From Chengkuizengella axinellae (lineage in GTDB: Bacteria; Bacillota; Bacilli; Paenibacillales; KCTC-33759), in NCBI RefSeq assembly GCF_030730905.1, contig NZ_JAVAMP010000001.1, forward strand, positions 1 through 64,000: a stretch of DNA of 64,000 bases, read 5' to 3'. Positions within the stretch are counted from its first letter, which is position 1; each line of letters starts with the position of its first letter. The position numbers were made by a program, and so were the translations under genes. The notes beneath the pieces are model-generated. The model was not told the origin of the DNA. It ran no database searches and saw nothing but the letters and a program-made list of their open reading frames with translations. Shown here piece by piece: positions 15,700-25,372 of the stretch.

Positions 15700-15802
15700 T
15701 CCCAAAAAAAGAGAAGTATGGCTTGGAAGCATAATCCTAATCCTTTTTCGGGGTCCGAGTTTATATTGTTTTTAAAAGTGAAGTGAGATTCTGTAGATAT
15801 CA
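15700..15802 (+). repeat. Dispersed repeat with GAAGCATAATCC and AAAAGTGAAGTGA ends, copy B
   Basis: TTGGAAGCATAATCC (about 15723-15737), TTTTTCGGGGTCC (15744-15756) and AAAAGTGAAGTGAGATTCTGTA (around 15774-15795, given as its first and last blocks) repeat the order of copy A at 13729, with a shorter middle. It follows liaR closely, so copies A and B flank liaSR. Confidence 0.65.
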
Positions 15803-15836
15803 AACAAAAAACCCACTTTAATATAAAAGTGGGATT
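15803..15836 (-). terminator. Terminator of the 15874 gene
   Basis: On the minus strand CCCACTTT-TATATT-AAAGTGGG is followed by TTTTTTGTTTG. Confidence 0.75.
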
Positions 15837-15873
15837 AAATAAGGTTGAACTTACCCAGAACGTGTTATACTGT

Positions 15874-16221
15874 TTAAAAGAAACTTGTATCAAACAATAA
15901 ATTAATGTCAGATACTTTGATCTCATATTTTGATCCAAAATCTAAATCTGATGTAAACCCAACTTCATTTGGAAAAAAGCCGATTCCTTCTTGGAAAGTC
16001 GTGGCTTTCTTTTTTTTGTTACTCTTCTTAGTTTTGATGTTTTTCTTTTTTAATTTTGAAGTATTGCTGGTTGTATGATTAAAATCATTAAAATATAGTT
16101 TGTTGCTGTCTAAATGGCTAAGAATTCCAAAATGCTCATTTCCATCTTTAGTTAAAATTAATAATGGATTGCCTATGTGATTGCTTATCGTTTTCTTATC
16201 CAATGGCTCTATAGAAAACAT
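15874..16221 (-). CDS. Protein of unknown function with a lysine-rich linker
   Basis: A 115-residue protein I do not recognise. Residues about 10-47 (IGNPLLILTKDGNEHFGIL) look like a small beta-barrel, perhaps Lsm-like as seen in some spore coat proteins. A lysine-rich linker (about 56-76, many KK) and a C-terminal beta segment (GSKYEIKVSDINLLF) follow. Start ATG 16221 has GGAGGTGAA seven bases upstream; a longer in-frame reading to 16338 lacks a ribosome site. It stands alone. A spore coat role is possible but unproven. Confidence 0.55.
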   Translation of the reverse strand: MFSIEPLDKKTISNHIGNPLLILTKDGNEHFGILSHLDSNKLYFNDFNHTTSNTSKLKKKNIKTKKSNKKKKATTFQEGIGFFPNEVGFTSDLDFGSKYEIKVSDINLLFDTSFF

Positions 16222-16475
16222 AGGCCATTCACCTCCTACAAATATCCATATATAAAATAACATATTCAAAAGTTGAGGATTTGGAATAGACGAATAACTA
16301 TTTAGTACGAGCCCATTTTTAGCAGCTACCATATTCATCTTTTAAGTTAATTAATGAAGTTGGATTTTGTTTATTTATGGCTTAGAAATTGAATGGTTAT
16401 TGAATCATATAATTTGGTTATGCTAAACTTCTATAAAGATAGGTAGAAAAATACGGATGAAAGAATGATGATGAG

Positions 16476-18023
16476 ATGAATAATTTAAACAACAATCAAT
16501 CAGGCGTTACTTTTTTTATTTTTGGAGCTACTGGAGATTTAGCAAAACGTAAATTGTACCCAGCAATTTATAGCTTGTTTAGAGAGGGAAAACTAAACGA
16601 ACGCTTCACAGTCATTGGTCTTGCAAGAAGACATCGTTCTAGGGAAGAATTCCAAAACGATGTATATCAAGCCATTCAAGAATTTGCTCGTTATAAAATT
16701 GATCAAGATGATAACTGGGAAAGTTTTGTGCAGCATTTTGAATATATGTCTTTGAATACAAATGATTTAAATGCTTTTTATGAATTAAATCAACTTACAG
16801 AGTCCTTAGAACAAAGATTTGATATTAAAGGAAATAGATTGTTTTATTTAGCGCTTGCACCTCAATTGTTTGGTCAAGTTGCCAATCATCTTCGTGATGG
16901 TGGACTGTTAAACAGCAGTGGATGGCACCGATTGGTTATTGAAAAACCATTTGGGTACGATCTACAGTCCGCTGAAGAATTGAACGCACAAATTAGAGAA
17001 GTGTTTGAAGAGGAAGAAATATATCGAATTGATCATTACTTAGGGAAAGAAATGATTCAAAATATAGAAGTCATTCGTTTTGCAAATGCCTTCTTTGAAC
17101 CATTATGGAACAATAAATACATAGCTAATATTCAAATTACACTAAGTGAAACGGTCGGAGTAGGAGATCGCGGTGGGTATTATGAGAACTCTGGCGCACT
17201 AAGAGATATGGCACAAAACCATATGCTTCAAATGGTTGCAATGATGGCTATGGAACCACCTAGCAGAATGGAGTCTGAAGATATAAGAGACGAGAAAGTA
17301 AAAGTTCTACGTTCTATTAGATCTTATTCAGATACACAGGAAGTAGGGGAGCATGTTGTTCGAGCGCAATACACAGAAGGTGTATTAAATGATAAAACTG
17401 TTCATGCATACAGAGATGAAGATTCTGTTTCTAAAACTTCAAACACAGAAACATTTTTCGCAGCAGAATTATACGTAGACAATTTTCGCTGGGCAGGTGT
17501 TCCTTTTTATGTACGTACAGGTAAAAGACTTCCTTCAAAAGCTACAGAAGTAGTAGTGGAATTTAAAAATATACCTGAGAATGTATATTTTGCTAAAACG
17601 AATCAATTAGAACCTAATCTGTTGGTATTCAGAGTTAATCCACAGGAAGGTATATATATTAAATTCAACGCGAAAAAGCCGGGCGGTAAATCTATGATTA
17701 TTCCTGTAGCAATGGATTTCTGCCAAAGCTGTGAAGTAGGTTTAAATACCCCTGAGGCGTATGAAAGATTGGTACTTGATGCTATGAGAGGAGATTCAAC
17801 CTATTTTACAAGATGGGATGAAGTTGCATCGGCATGGAAATATATTGATTCAATTTCCAATGCTTGGTCTCAAAATACAAATGATTTGCAGTTTTATGAA
17901 GCAGGTTCGTGGGGACCTGAAGGAATGATACAATTATTGCAGAAAAAAGGGTTTAAGTGGTGGCCGGTCCATGGTCAAGATGAAGCAGAAGTTACATGGG
18001 TACAGGCGAAAAGTGAAAAATAG
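16476..18023 (+). CDS. zwf: Glucose-6-phosphate 1-dehydrogenase
   Basis: A 515-residue enzyme that oxidises glucose 6-phosphate to 6-phosphogluconolactone with NADP+, the first step of the pentose phosphate pathway. The N-terminal GATGDLAKRK (18-27) is the nucleotide-binding motif; R184-IDHYLGK (184-191) is the active-site signature with the substrate-binding Lys. Length is standard. The ribosome site is weak (GATGATGAG). The next gene follows by 12 bases, so the two may be cotranscribed. Confidence 0.96.
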   Translation: MNNLNNNQSGVTFFIFGATGDLAKRKLYPAIYSLFREGKLNERFTVIGLARRHRSREEFQNDVYQAIQEFARYKIDQDDNWESFVQHFEYMSLNTNDLNAFYELNQLTESLEQRFDIKGNRLFYLALAPQLFGQVANHLRDGGLLNSSGWHRLVIEKPFGYDLQSAEELNAQIREVFEEEEIYRIDHYLGKEMIQNIEVIRFANAFFEPLWNNKYIANIQITLSETVGVGDRGGYYENSGALRDMAQNHMLQMVAMMAMEPPSRMESEDIRDEKVKVLRSIRSYSDTQEVGEHVVRAQYTEGVLNDKTVHAYRDEDSVSKTSNTETFFAAELYVDNFRWAGVPFYVRTGKRLPSKATEVVVEFKNIPENVYFAKTNQLEPNLLVFRVNPQEGIYIKFNAKKPGGKSMIIPVAMDFCQSCEVGLNTPEAYERLVLDAMRGDSTYFTRWDEVASAWKYIDSISNAWSQNTNDLQFYEAGSWGPEGMIQLLQKKGFKWWPVHGQDEAEVTWVQAKSEK

Positions 18024-18035
18024 GGGGCATTATTC

Positions 18036-18659
18036 ATGTTTAAAATATATGATATATCCATGACGATTCACGAAGGGATGCAGGTGTATAAAAATAAAGA
18101 AGAAAAGAAGCCCAAAATTGAAACAGCTTCTGACTTTTCCAACTCATCTGCTTTTGAATCGATATTAAGTTTAAATGTACACACAGGAACACACCTTGAT
18201 GCTCCTTTACATATGATTGAAGGTGGAGAGACAATTGAGACCATTCCACTTGAAAACCTTGTATCTACGGCAAGGGTGTTAGATTTAACTCATGTGGAAG
18301 GACAAATTGGAAGATCTGATTTAGAGCCTTTTGCTATTCAAGAAGGTGAATGGTTGCTTTTTAAAACAAAAAATTCATTTTCAGAACAATTTGATTTTAA
18401 TTTTGTATATTTAAATGAAGATGGAGCAGCTTTTTTAAGAGATAAAAATGTAAAGGGCATTGGAACAGATGGTTTAGGAATTGAACGTGCCCAACCAGAC
18501 CATGAAACGCATAAAATATTATTTGAGAATAAAATTGTTATTGTTGAGGGTTTAAGATTAAAGGACGTACCATCAGGAACATATTTTATGGTTGTTGCTC
18601 CCTTAAAATTAGAGGGTATTGATGCAGCTCCAGCACGTGCATTTTTATTAGGACAGTAA
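18036..18659 (+). CDS. Cyclase/arylformamidase-like metal hydrolase
   Basis: A 207-residue member of the cyclase family (Pfam PF04199 type). The metal motif HTGTHLDAPLH (49-59) is intact. Relatives include kynurenine formamidase (KynB) and polyketide-type cyclases. No tryptophan-degradation genes lie nearby, so KynB is not assumed. Ribosome site GGGGGC is close to ATG. Confidence 0.8.
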   Translation: MFKIYDISMTIHEGMQVYKNKEEKKPKIETASDFSNSSAFESILSLNVHTGTHLDAPLHMIEGGETIETIPLENLVSTARVLDLTHVEGQIGRSDLEPFAIQEGEWLLFKTKNSFSEQFDFNFVYLNEDGAAFLRDKNVKGIGTDGLGIERAQPDHETHKILFENKIVIVEGLRLKDVPSGTYFMVVAPLKLEGIDAAPARAFLLGQ

Positions 18660-18708
18660 GAATTTTATTTAGTATAAGGTTTCACATTTCACTAAAGGTT
18701 AGACATAT

Positions 18709-18753
18709 ACAGCCCGTTAATTCCCTTATTGAGGTAAGTGGGGTTACGGGTTG
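18709..18753 (+). terminator. Hairpin after the cyclase gene
   Basis: CAGCCCGTTAATTCCC pairs imperfectly with GGGGTTACGGGTTG around a 13-base loop. It lacks a T run, so it may be an RNA-stability element and not a true terminator. Confidence 0.35.
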
Positions 18754-18808
18754 TTAAAAAATATGATAGTTAAAATTATTGAATTGTAATTTTAGAAAGG
18801 GTTTATAC

Positions 18809-20395
18809 ATGAATCAAACTTCAAAAGGACCATTAGAAAATGAAGTGAATAAAAGACGAACATTTGCCATTATTTCTCACCCTGATGCAGGGAAGACGAC
18901 TTTAACAGAAAAGCTGCTCTTATTTGGAGGAGCCATTCGCCTTGCAGGTACCGTAAAAGGAAGAAAAGCTTCTAAACATGCAACATCAGATTGGATGGAA
19001 ATTGAGAAGCAGAGGGGAATATCTGTAACTTCAAGTGTGATGCAATTTGAGTATGAAGGACACAAAGTCAATATCCTAGACACACCAGGTCATCAGGATT
19101 TTAGTGAGGATACTTATCGAACTTTGACTGCAGCAGATAGCGCAGTCATGTTAATTGATTCTGCAAAAGGTGTGGAGGCTCAAACAAGAAAGTTATTTGA
19201 AGTGTGTCGCAAGAGAGGTATTCCAATTTTTACTTTTATTAATAAGATGGATCGGGAAGGACAGAATCCATTTGATTTATTAGAGGAAATTGAAAATGTA
19301 CTTGGTATCCGTTCTTTTCCTATGAATTGGCCAATAGGCTCAGGTAAGCAGCTTTGTGGAGTATATGACCGTCATGCAACAAGAGTAGAATTGTTCCAGG
19401 GGGACAATCATGATGAAATTAAAGTTCAGGAAGTAAGTGGATATGATGATGAAATTATAAAAGAATTTACAACAGATTATTTATTTGAGAGTTTAAATGA
19501 AGATTTACAGCTGTTGGACGTAGCAGGAGACGAATTTGATCTTGAAAAAGTAAAAAAAGGAGAACTTACACCTGTCTTTTTTGGAAGTGCGATAAACAAC
19601 TTTGGGGTTCAGACATTTCTTGATAACTTTTTAAAGCTAGCTCCTAGTCCAGTATCAAGAGAGAGTAATCAAGGAGAAATTAGTCCAAGTGATAAAAATT
19701 TCTCGGGTTTTGTTTTTAAAATCCAGGCTAATATGAATCCTGCTCACCGTGATCGTATTGCTTTTTTACGTATTTGTTCCGGTGAATTTGATCGAGGAAT
19801 GAGTGTAAAACATATTCGTACAGGTAAAAATATAAAACTGGCACAACCTCAACAGTTTATGGCTCAAGATAGAGATATAGTTGAGCAGGCATATGCAGGT
19901 GATATCATTGGATTATTTGATCCAGGCATATTTAAAATAGGGGATTCATTAAGCACTAAAGCGAATGTGCAATTTGATGAACTGCCAACATTCCCACCTG
20001 AATTGTTTGCAAAAGTGCTCATTAAAAATGCACTAAAAACGAAACAATTTCAAAAAGGCATTGAACAATTAACCGATGAGGGAACTGTACAATTTTTCCG
20101 ATCTATAGCAGGAGATGAAAAAATCTTAGGGGTTGTAGGTCAATTGCAATTTGAGGTTTTTGAATATCGAATGAAGGTAGAGTATGGTGTAGATATTGAG
20201 ATGCATCGATTAAGCTATCAATTATCAAGATGGATTCAAGCGGATAAAATTGATCCAACAAAGTTCAGAATTAATTCACAACTGGTATTAGATAAAAATG
20301 GGAATCATGTTGCCTTATTTGAAAATGAATATGCGATGAGAACTGCGATGGATAAAAATGAAAATGTACAATTTTTAGAGCATCCTCCACAATAA
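18809..20395 (+). CDS. prfC: Peptide chain release factor 3
   Basis: A 528-residue translational GTPase that recycles RF1/RF2 from ribosomes. The P-loop HPDAGKTT (24-31) has the Pro that marks RF3; QRGISVTSSV and DTPGHQDF form switch regions, NKMD the G4 motif. Domain 2 (about 300-390) and the RF3 C-terminal domain follow. ATG at 18809 is preceded by GAAAGGG; an in-frame TTG 30 bases upstream lacks a site. Length is normal. Confidence 0.96.
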   Translation: MNQTSKGPLENEVNKRRTFAIISHPDAGKTTLTEKLLLFGGAIRLAGTVKGRKASKHATSDWMEIEKQRGISVTSSVMQFEYEGHKVNILDTPGHQDFSEDTYRTLTAADSAVMLIDSAKGVEAQTRKLFEVCRKRGIPIFTFINKMDREGQNPFDLLEEIENVLGIRSFPMNWPIGSGKQLCGVYDRHATRVELFQGDNHDEIKVQEVSGYDDEIIKEFTTDYLFESLNEDLQLLDVAGDEFDLEKVKKGELTPVFFGSAINNFGVQTFLDNFLKLAPSPVSRESNQGEISPSDKNFSGFVFKIQANMNPAHRDRIAFLRICSGEFDRGMSVKHIRTGKNIKLAQPQQFMAQDRDIVEQAYAGDIIGLFDPGIFKIGDSLSTKANVQFDELPTFPPELFAKVLIKNALKTKQFQKGIEQLTDEGTVQFFRSIAGDEKILGVVGQLQFEVFEYRMKVEYGVDIEMHRLSYQLSRWIQADKIDPTKFRINSQLVLDKNGNHVALFENEYAMRTAMDKNENVQFLEHPPQ

Positions 20396-20517
20396 AGAAT
20401 CAGTTTATATAATTTGTGTTATTTGATTAGGTAATGGAAGAGAAAGGGAATGTCTCAGTGCTTTTAGAAATATATTGTTTTAAAATAACGGAGGCAACCC
20501 TTTCCATGGTTGAGCTA

Positions 20518-20721
20518 TTAGTGAGGTATATGATTTTCCAAGGTAGAAACTAAATGGTTTTGAGTTTGTTCGTCCGATTTTTCCCAAATCAACTCAAATA
20601 TTACACCTAAACCAGGTAAGGTCCTTTCATCATTGTTAACAGAATCATTAATAATATCATGCAGTTCTGACTGGTTTTTATTTTGCAGCTTTTGGAAAAT
20701 AGCTTGTCTTAAGTCCATCAT
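20518..20721 (-). CDS. sspI: Small acid-soluble spore protein I
   Basis: A 67-residue minor SASP. The LPGLGVIFELIW segment (about 42-53) is the hallmark of SspI, known from B. subtilis as a forespore protein with unknown precise role. GGAGG lies nine bases before the tandem ATG-ATG start; the second ATG (20718) is equally possible. It is divergent from ktrA. Confidence 0.88.
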   Translation of the reverse strand: MMDLRQAIFQKLQNKNQSELHDIINDSVNNDERTLPGLGVIFELIWEKSDEQTQNHLVSTLENHIPH

Positions 20722-20817
20722 TATTGAAAACCTCCACATCATGTCGAATATTTATTATTTTGCTCCATTTTTATGTTTAATATCAATTTTGTTTACACCT
20801 CAAAGGAGGAGCTTTTT

Positions 20818-21477
20818 TTGAAAAAACAGTTTGCCGTTGTTGGAATGGGACGCTTTGGGTCTAGTGTTGCAAAAACGTTATATCATATGGGTTTTGAAAT
20901 ATTGGCTATAGACTCTAACGAAAGTCGCATTCAAGAAATTATTAATGAAGTTACCCATGCTGTCCAGGCAGATACTACTGATGAAGAAGCCTTAAAAGCG
21001 ATAGGGATTAGAAATTTTGATGTCGTTGTTGTAGCCATAGGACAAGATATTCAAGCAAGTATTTTAACAACCTTGATACTTAAGGATTTAGGCGTAAATA
21101 CTTTAATTGTGAAAGCACAAAATGATTTGCATGGTAAAGTTGTGCAAAAAATTGGTGCTGATAAAGTCATTTTCCCTGAAAGAGACATGGGTGTGCGAGT
21201 TGCACATCATTTAATATCTCCAAATATTATTGACTATATAGAGCTTTCTGGTGATTACAGTATTGTGGAAATTAAGGCAGCATCTAGAATGATTGGGAAA
21301 AACTTAAGTGAATTGCATATACGAGCGAAATTTGGCTGCAACGTAATAGCTATCAAAAGTTCGGATAAAATGAACATAGCTCCCCATGCAGAGGATTTAA
21401 TTAAAGAAGATGATATCTTGGTTGTTGTGGGTGACAATGAACATTTGCAAAATTTTGAAATGTCATTTCGGGAGTAA
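20818..21477 (+). CDS. ktrA: Potassium uptake regulatory subunit KtrA
   Basis: A 219-residue cytoplasmic ring-forming subunit that gates the KtrB/KtrD potassium channel. Residues 4-125 are an RCK_N domain with GMGRFG (9-14) for nucleotide binding and the acidic D at the end of the second strand; residues about 140-215 are RCK_C. TTG at 20818 is chosen because AAAGGAGGAG lies seven bases before it. No KtrB gene is in the window. Confidence 0.9.
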   Translation: MKKQFAVVGMGRFGSSVAKTLYHMGFEILAIDSNESRIQEIINEVTHAVQADTTDEEALKAIGIRNFDVVVVAIGQDIQASILTTLILKDLGVNTLIVKAQNDLHGKVVQKIGADKVIFPERDMGVRVAHHLISPNIIDYIELSGDYSIVEIKAASRMIGKNLSELHIRAKFGCNVIAIKSSDKMNIAPHAEDLIKEDDILVVVGDNEHLQNFEMSFRE

Positions 21478-21486
21478 GTGATACAT

Positions 21487-22269
21487 ATGAAAATTACCTC
21501 TTTAACAAATAGTCATGTAAAAGATTGGGTGAAGCTCTTAACTAAAAAGGGCAGAGATCGTCAGAGGAAATATATAGTTGAAGGAGCTCATTTAGTTAAG
21601 GAAGCACTCAATAGTACAAATGTAAATATAGAGCATGTTGTTTATTCAGAGGATAAAGGCATTCCAAATGAATTGTTGGAATACAAAGAAGACAGATGGA
21701 TTAGTGTTAGTCGCGAGATCATGGTTAAATGCTCCGATACAAAAACACCACAAGGTATTTTTGCTGTTATTCATATAAAAAATTGGGGCGAGACATCATT
21801 ATTTAATGACAAAGCTTTGGTAGTTGTTTGTGATGCGATACAAGATCCTGGTAATTTAGGGACGATTATTCGAAGTGCTGATGCTGTAGGTGCTTCTGGT
21901 ATTATTTTAGGAAAGGGATGTGTGGATTTACATCATCCCAAAACGGTTCGCTCTACAATGGGGTCTCTTTTTCATTTGCCTATTGTAGAACGGGATTTAA
22001 ATGAAATACTAAAGAAGGTAGAGAATAGTTCAATTCAGGTCATCAACACTAGTTTACAAGCAGAATCAAACTGTTATGAAATTGATTTAACTGCTGGAAG
22101 CTGGTTCATTGTAGGGAATGAAGGAAGCGGTGTATCTCCTGAGTTAAACCATTATGTTAATAAACAAATTAAAATTCCAATTGAGGGACAAGCGGAGTCT
22201 TTGAACGTAGCTATGGCTTCAACGATTATGTTGTATGAGGCTTTGAGGCAGCGTAAGTATAGGGTTTGA
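21487..22269 (+). CDS. TrmH/SpoU family RNA methyltransferase
   Basis: A 260-residue 2'-O-ribose methyltransferase of the knotted SPOUT fold, like B. subtilis YsgA/RlmB. N-terminal substrate domain (about 1-95), then the SPOUT domain with QDPGNLGTIIRSADAVG (motif 1), GNEGSGVS (motif 2) and SLNVAMASTIMLYE (motif 3). ATG at 21487 is preferred over GTG nine bases upstream. It follows ktrA by ten bases and may share its transcript. The exact RNA target is not known. Confidence 0.88.
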   Translation: MKITSLTNSHVKDWVKLLTKKGRDRQRKYIVEGAHLVKEALNSTNVNIEHVVYSEDKGIPNELLEYKEDRWISVSREIMVKCSDTKTPQGIFAVIHIKNWGETSLFNDKALVVVCDAIQDPGNLGTIIRSADAVGASGIILGKGCVDLHHPKTVRSTMGSLFHLPIVERDLNEILKKVENSSIQVINTSLQAESNCYEIDLTAGSWFIVGNEGSGVSPELNHYVNKQIKIPIEGQAESLNVAMASTIMLYEALRQRKYRV

Positions 22270-22325
22270 TTGTGTTTACTCTTATACGCTCCACTTGTGA
22301 TAAGCAAAGTATATTTGCATATTTG

Positions 22326-22369
22326 AAAGAAGGAAAAGACTTTTCATAAGCTATTCCTTCTTTTTTTTG
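22326..22369 (+). terminator. Terminator after the RNA methyltransferase
   Basis: AAGAAGGAA pairs with TTCCTTCTT around an 18-base loop, followed by eight T's. Confidence 0.75.
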
Positions 22370-22436
22370 CATTAAGAACATAAATTTATTTAAAAGGAAG
22401 TGTGGATGATATTGGTTAAGCGGGGGGCAATCATAC

Positions 22437-23195
22437 ATGAGAAGAAAAAGAAGGTGGAAAAGCAGAAAAGCTGTTAAAAGAGGGAGCAAAAAAAAAGTGT
22501 TTTTTTTAGTAGTTCTTATCTTTACGCTCATTTCTGTTCAAAGTTTTATTTTTGTAGAGCGAAACTTACGTCCCCCATTAATGAATGTTGCCAAAATTAG
22601 AATAAAACAGATTGCAACACAATCTATAAATGCATCAATTACAGAGCAAATATCTAGGGGAACTGATGTTGAACGATTAATTGAGTGGCAGTATGATCAT
22701 ACTGGAAAAATAACGGGGTTTATGTTGAATTATTCTGAGCATATGAGAATTGCATCTGAGACAGTGAGCATTGTTCAAAAGACGTTGGATGATTTACAGA
22801 AAGTACCGGAGTCTATTCCATTAGGTCAAGCGTTAGACAGTGCAATCATTGCTTCATTTGGCCCCGAAGTTCCGATTAAATTTGTACCTGCTGGTGCGGT
22901 CAAAGTTGATCTAAATACGAGAAAAGAAGACGCTGGAATTAATATGATTTTAGTTGAAGTTTACATTCGTATTATTACTGAAGTTACAATCATCATACCA
23001 TTTGATACTGAACCTGAAATTGTAGAAACGGAAGTCCCTATAACATATCTATTAGTAGTAGGAGATGTTCCAACTTATTATTTTGATAATAATGGTAAAC
23101 CAATGGATTCATTAAATGGAACGAGTCCGATTCCACCAATTTCTCTTCCTGAATTTAATCAAATTGAAGAAAATGATACGCAAACAGAAAACTAA
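22437..23195 (+). CDS. yunB: Sporulation protein YunB
   Basis: A 252-residue protein with a basic N-terminus, one membrane helix (about 23-42, VFFLVVLIFTLISVQSFIFV) and an outer domain. It matches YunB, which in B. subtilis is under sigma-E control and needed for normal sporulation, function unknown. As in Bacillus, it lies tail to tail with lytH (stop codons adjacent) and near lipA and yutD. The conserved run ERNLRPPLMNVAKIRIKQIA is visible at about 43-62. Confidence 0.88.
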   Translation: MRRKRRWKSRKAVKRGSKKKVFFLVVLIFTLISVQSFIFVERNLRPPLMNVAKIRIKQIATQSINASITEQISRGTDVERLIEWQYDHTGKITGFMLNYSEHMRIASETVSIVQKTLDDLQKVPESIPLGQALDSAIIASFGPEVPIKFVPAGAVKVDLNTRKEDAGINMILVEVYIRIITEVTIIIPFDTEPEIVETEVPITYLLVVGDVPTYYFDNNGKPMDSLNGTSPIPPISLPEFNQIEENDTQTEN

Positions 23196-24212
23196 TCATT
23201 TACGATTTTTTCGCTCCTCACGTTCCCATTTTCTTAAGTAATGATAAGGGTCAAAAGACCATTCACTATATCCGTTATCTCGATATAATCCATAGTGTAG
23301 GTGAGGAGAAAATTTACCTTGTGTTCCTGGTTTACCATAACCTGAACTTCCTACCCATCCAAGGACTTGACCAGGTTCTACGATGTCTCCTTGTTCCACT
23401 TCTTTGTTGAATCCAGATAAATGAGCATAGTAGTGATAAACGTTATTTAGATCTCTTATTCCTACACGCCAGCCTCCATAACGATTCCAGCCCATGACTT
23501 CAATAACACCGTAACAAGTACTACGTACAGGCACACCATGACGAGCAAATATATCAGTTCCTTCATGTATTCGGAATCCACCAAAACTTCTTCCTGCTCC
23601 CCATGTACTGCGATACGAATAATCTGAACGAAGTGGTACTGGAAAAGCATGCTTGTGTAAATCTAATGTTCCATACTTTTCATAAATCGTAGCAAATTGT
23701 TCAATTCTTTTCACACTTCTTGAATTTTGATAATACTCCCACAAGGCAATATGTAGATCATCTTTGGATAAGCCATATTTTAAAATGTGCTGTGTTATCG
23801 TGTATAATACATCTTGATCATTACTCCACTCTGCCAGCCCGTCTCCTGATCCATCTCTTCCAACACCGTTAAAGAATAATATCGATTTTATATTTGAATC
23901 ATCGATATCTGGGTTTAAATACCCTACCCAACTTTCTTTTGAAATATGAATACCTATTAGGCCTTCTCTGATCGGTCTTTGTTTTGGATTTGCGATACTA
24001 AGTGATCTTTCATATTGATCTATAGCTGCTAAATAAAACCAAGGTATTCCAGTGACCAAGCTTATTTCCTCGTATAGCTGTTGACGCTGTTCGTATATTT
24101 GTTTTATGCTAGGTTCTTCCTTTTTATTTGCAAGCGAAGGATTAACAATAGAAGAAAACATAAAGAGCATTAGGATAAGTATACGAATGCAATACAATTG
24201 TATTTTTTTCAA
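23196..24212 (-). CDS. lytH: M23 peptidase LytH-like (L-Ala-D-Glu endopeptidase)
   Basis: A 338-residue exported peptidase. It has a signal peptide (1-29, ending near SLA) and a helical middle domain. A C-terminal M23 zinc domain follows, with ligands in RIHEGTDIFA (H, D) and HLHYG. B. subtilis LytH makes the single L-Ala side chains of spore cortex peptidoglycan. The yunB neighbour supports that role. TTG at 24212 follows GGAGGGATC. Confidence 0.87.
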   Translation of the reverse strand: MKKIQLYCIRILILMLFMFSSIVNPSLANKKEEPSIKQIYEQRQQLYEEISLVTGIPWFYLAAIDQYERSLSIANPKQRPIREGLIGIHISKESWVGYLNPDIDDSNIKSILFFNGVGRDGSGDGLAEWSNDQDVLYTITQHILKYGLSKDDLHIALWEYYQNSRSVKRIEQFATIYEKYGTLDLHKHAFPVPLRSDYSYRSTWGAGRSFGGFRIHEGTDIFARHGVPVRSTCYGVIEVMGWNRYGGWRVGIRDLNNVYHYYAHLSGFNKEVEQGDIVEPGQVLGWVGSSGYGKPGTQGKFSPHLHYGLYRDNGYSEWSFDPYHYLRKWEREERKNRK

Positions 24213-24415
24213 TATGATCCCTCCAAAAATGTTGGCTATTTATATAGAAATGTAATGATTAGTTGTTATTTAAATGATCTGATTGTTTTTTAGATTGCTC
24301 GTTGAAACTTTGGTTTATCCAATCCAAATTTTACAAAGGTGGCAAGTTTTTAAATCCATTGTTATAATACATATACATATTAATTCTTAAGAACCCAGGA
24401 AGGGTAGGGATAAAC

Positions 24416-25312
24416 ATGGCTACACAAACACCACAGAGAAAACCAGAATGGTTAAAAATAAAGTTGCCTTCAGGTGAACAACTTCAAGAATTTAAAGAAC
24501 TTAAAAAAACGATGCGAACAAAAACACTACATACTGTGTGTGAGGAAGCAAAATGTCCAAATATTCATGAATGCTGGGCAAATAGAACAGCTACTTTTAT
24601 GATATTAGGGGATATTTGTACACGAGCTTGCCGTTTTTGTGCTGTAAATACAGGGCTTCCAAATGAGTTGGATATGCAGGAACCAGAAAGAGTTGGAGAA
24701 GCTGCTGAAAAGATGGGATTAAAACATTGTGTAATTACTTCAGTAGCACGAGATGATTTGGCTGATGGAGGGGCGCTTATTTTTGCAGAGACAATCAAAG
24801 AAGTAAAAAAACGTCTTCCTTTCTGTGATGTGGAAGTATTGATACCTGATTTTATGGGAAATGAGGATGCTTTATATAAAGTCTTAGATGCCAAACCAGA
24901 GGTGTTAAATCATAATATTGAAACTGTGGAGAGATTATCTGATCGAGTTCGCTCAAAGGCAAAATATAAACGTTCACTTGAATTGTTGCACAGATCAAAA
25001 TTATATAAGAGTAAAATACCTACAAAATCAAGCATAATGATTGGAGTAGGAGAAGAATGGGATGAAATCCTTCAAACCATGGATGATTTAAGAGCAGTGG
25101 ATTGCAATATACTAACTATAGGTCAATATTTGCAGCCAACAAAAAAACACTTATCAGTTAAGAAATTTTATACACCAGAGGAATTTGCTTTGTTGAAGGA
25201 AGAAGGTATGAAAAGAGGGTTTAGTCATGTAGAAGCTGGACCTTTAGTACGAAGTTCTTATCATGCACGCGAGCAGAAGGAAGCTGCTAACGAAACGTTA
25301 AATGCTAGATAA
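24416..25312 (+). CDS. lipA: Lipoyl synthase
   Basis: A 298-residue radical SAM enzyme that inserts two sulphurs into octanoyl groups on lipoyl domains. The auxiliary cluster ligands C42, C47 and C53 and the radical SAM ligands C68, C72 and C75 (CTRACRFC) are all present; the C-terminal RSSY Ser ligand is present at about 281-284. Length is standard. It lies between lytH and yutD as in B. subtilis. Confidence 0.97.
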   Translation: MATQTPQRKPEWLKIKLPSGEQLQEFKELKKTMRTKTLHTVCEEAKCPNIHECWANRTATFMILGDICTRACRFCAVNTGLPNELDMQEPERVGEAAEKMGLKHCVITSVARDDLADGGALIFAETIKEVKKRLPFCDVEVLIPDFMGNEDALYKVLDAKPEVLNHNIETVERLSDRVRSKAKYKRSLELLHRSKLYKSKIPTKSSIMIGVGEEWDEILQTMDDLRAVDCNILTIGQYLQPTKKHLSVKKFYTPEEFALLKEEGMKRGFSHVEAGPLVRSSYHAREQKEAANETLNAR

Positions 25313-25313
25313 A

Positions 25314-25342
25314 ACTTTCCTCATGATGAGGAATAAAGTTAG
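25314..25342 (+). other. Hairpin between lipA and yutD
   Basis: AACTTTCCTCAT pairs with ATGAGGAATAAAGTT (one bulge) over a 1-3 base loop. No T run. It may set the level of downstream reading or protect lipA mRNA. Confidence 0.35.
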
Positions 25343-25372
25343 TGCTTTTTCTCAAGGAGGATAATTAGAAAG

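Noticed and set aside
18036-18659. Kynurenine formamidase KynB
   Set aside because: The metal motif fits the wider cyclase family, but there are no other tryptophan-degradation genes nearby, so the narrower name is not justified.
20633-20821. 62-codon plus-strand frame over sspI
   Set aside because: It is antisense to sspI and runs into the ktrA ribosome site; SspI has the family motif.
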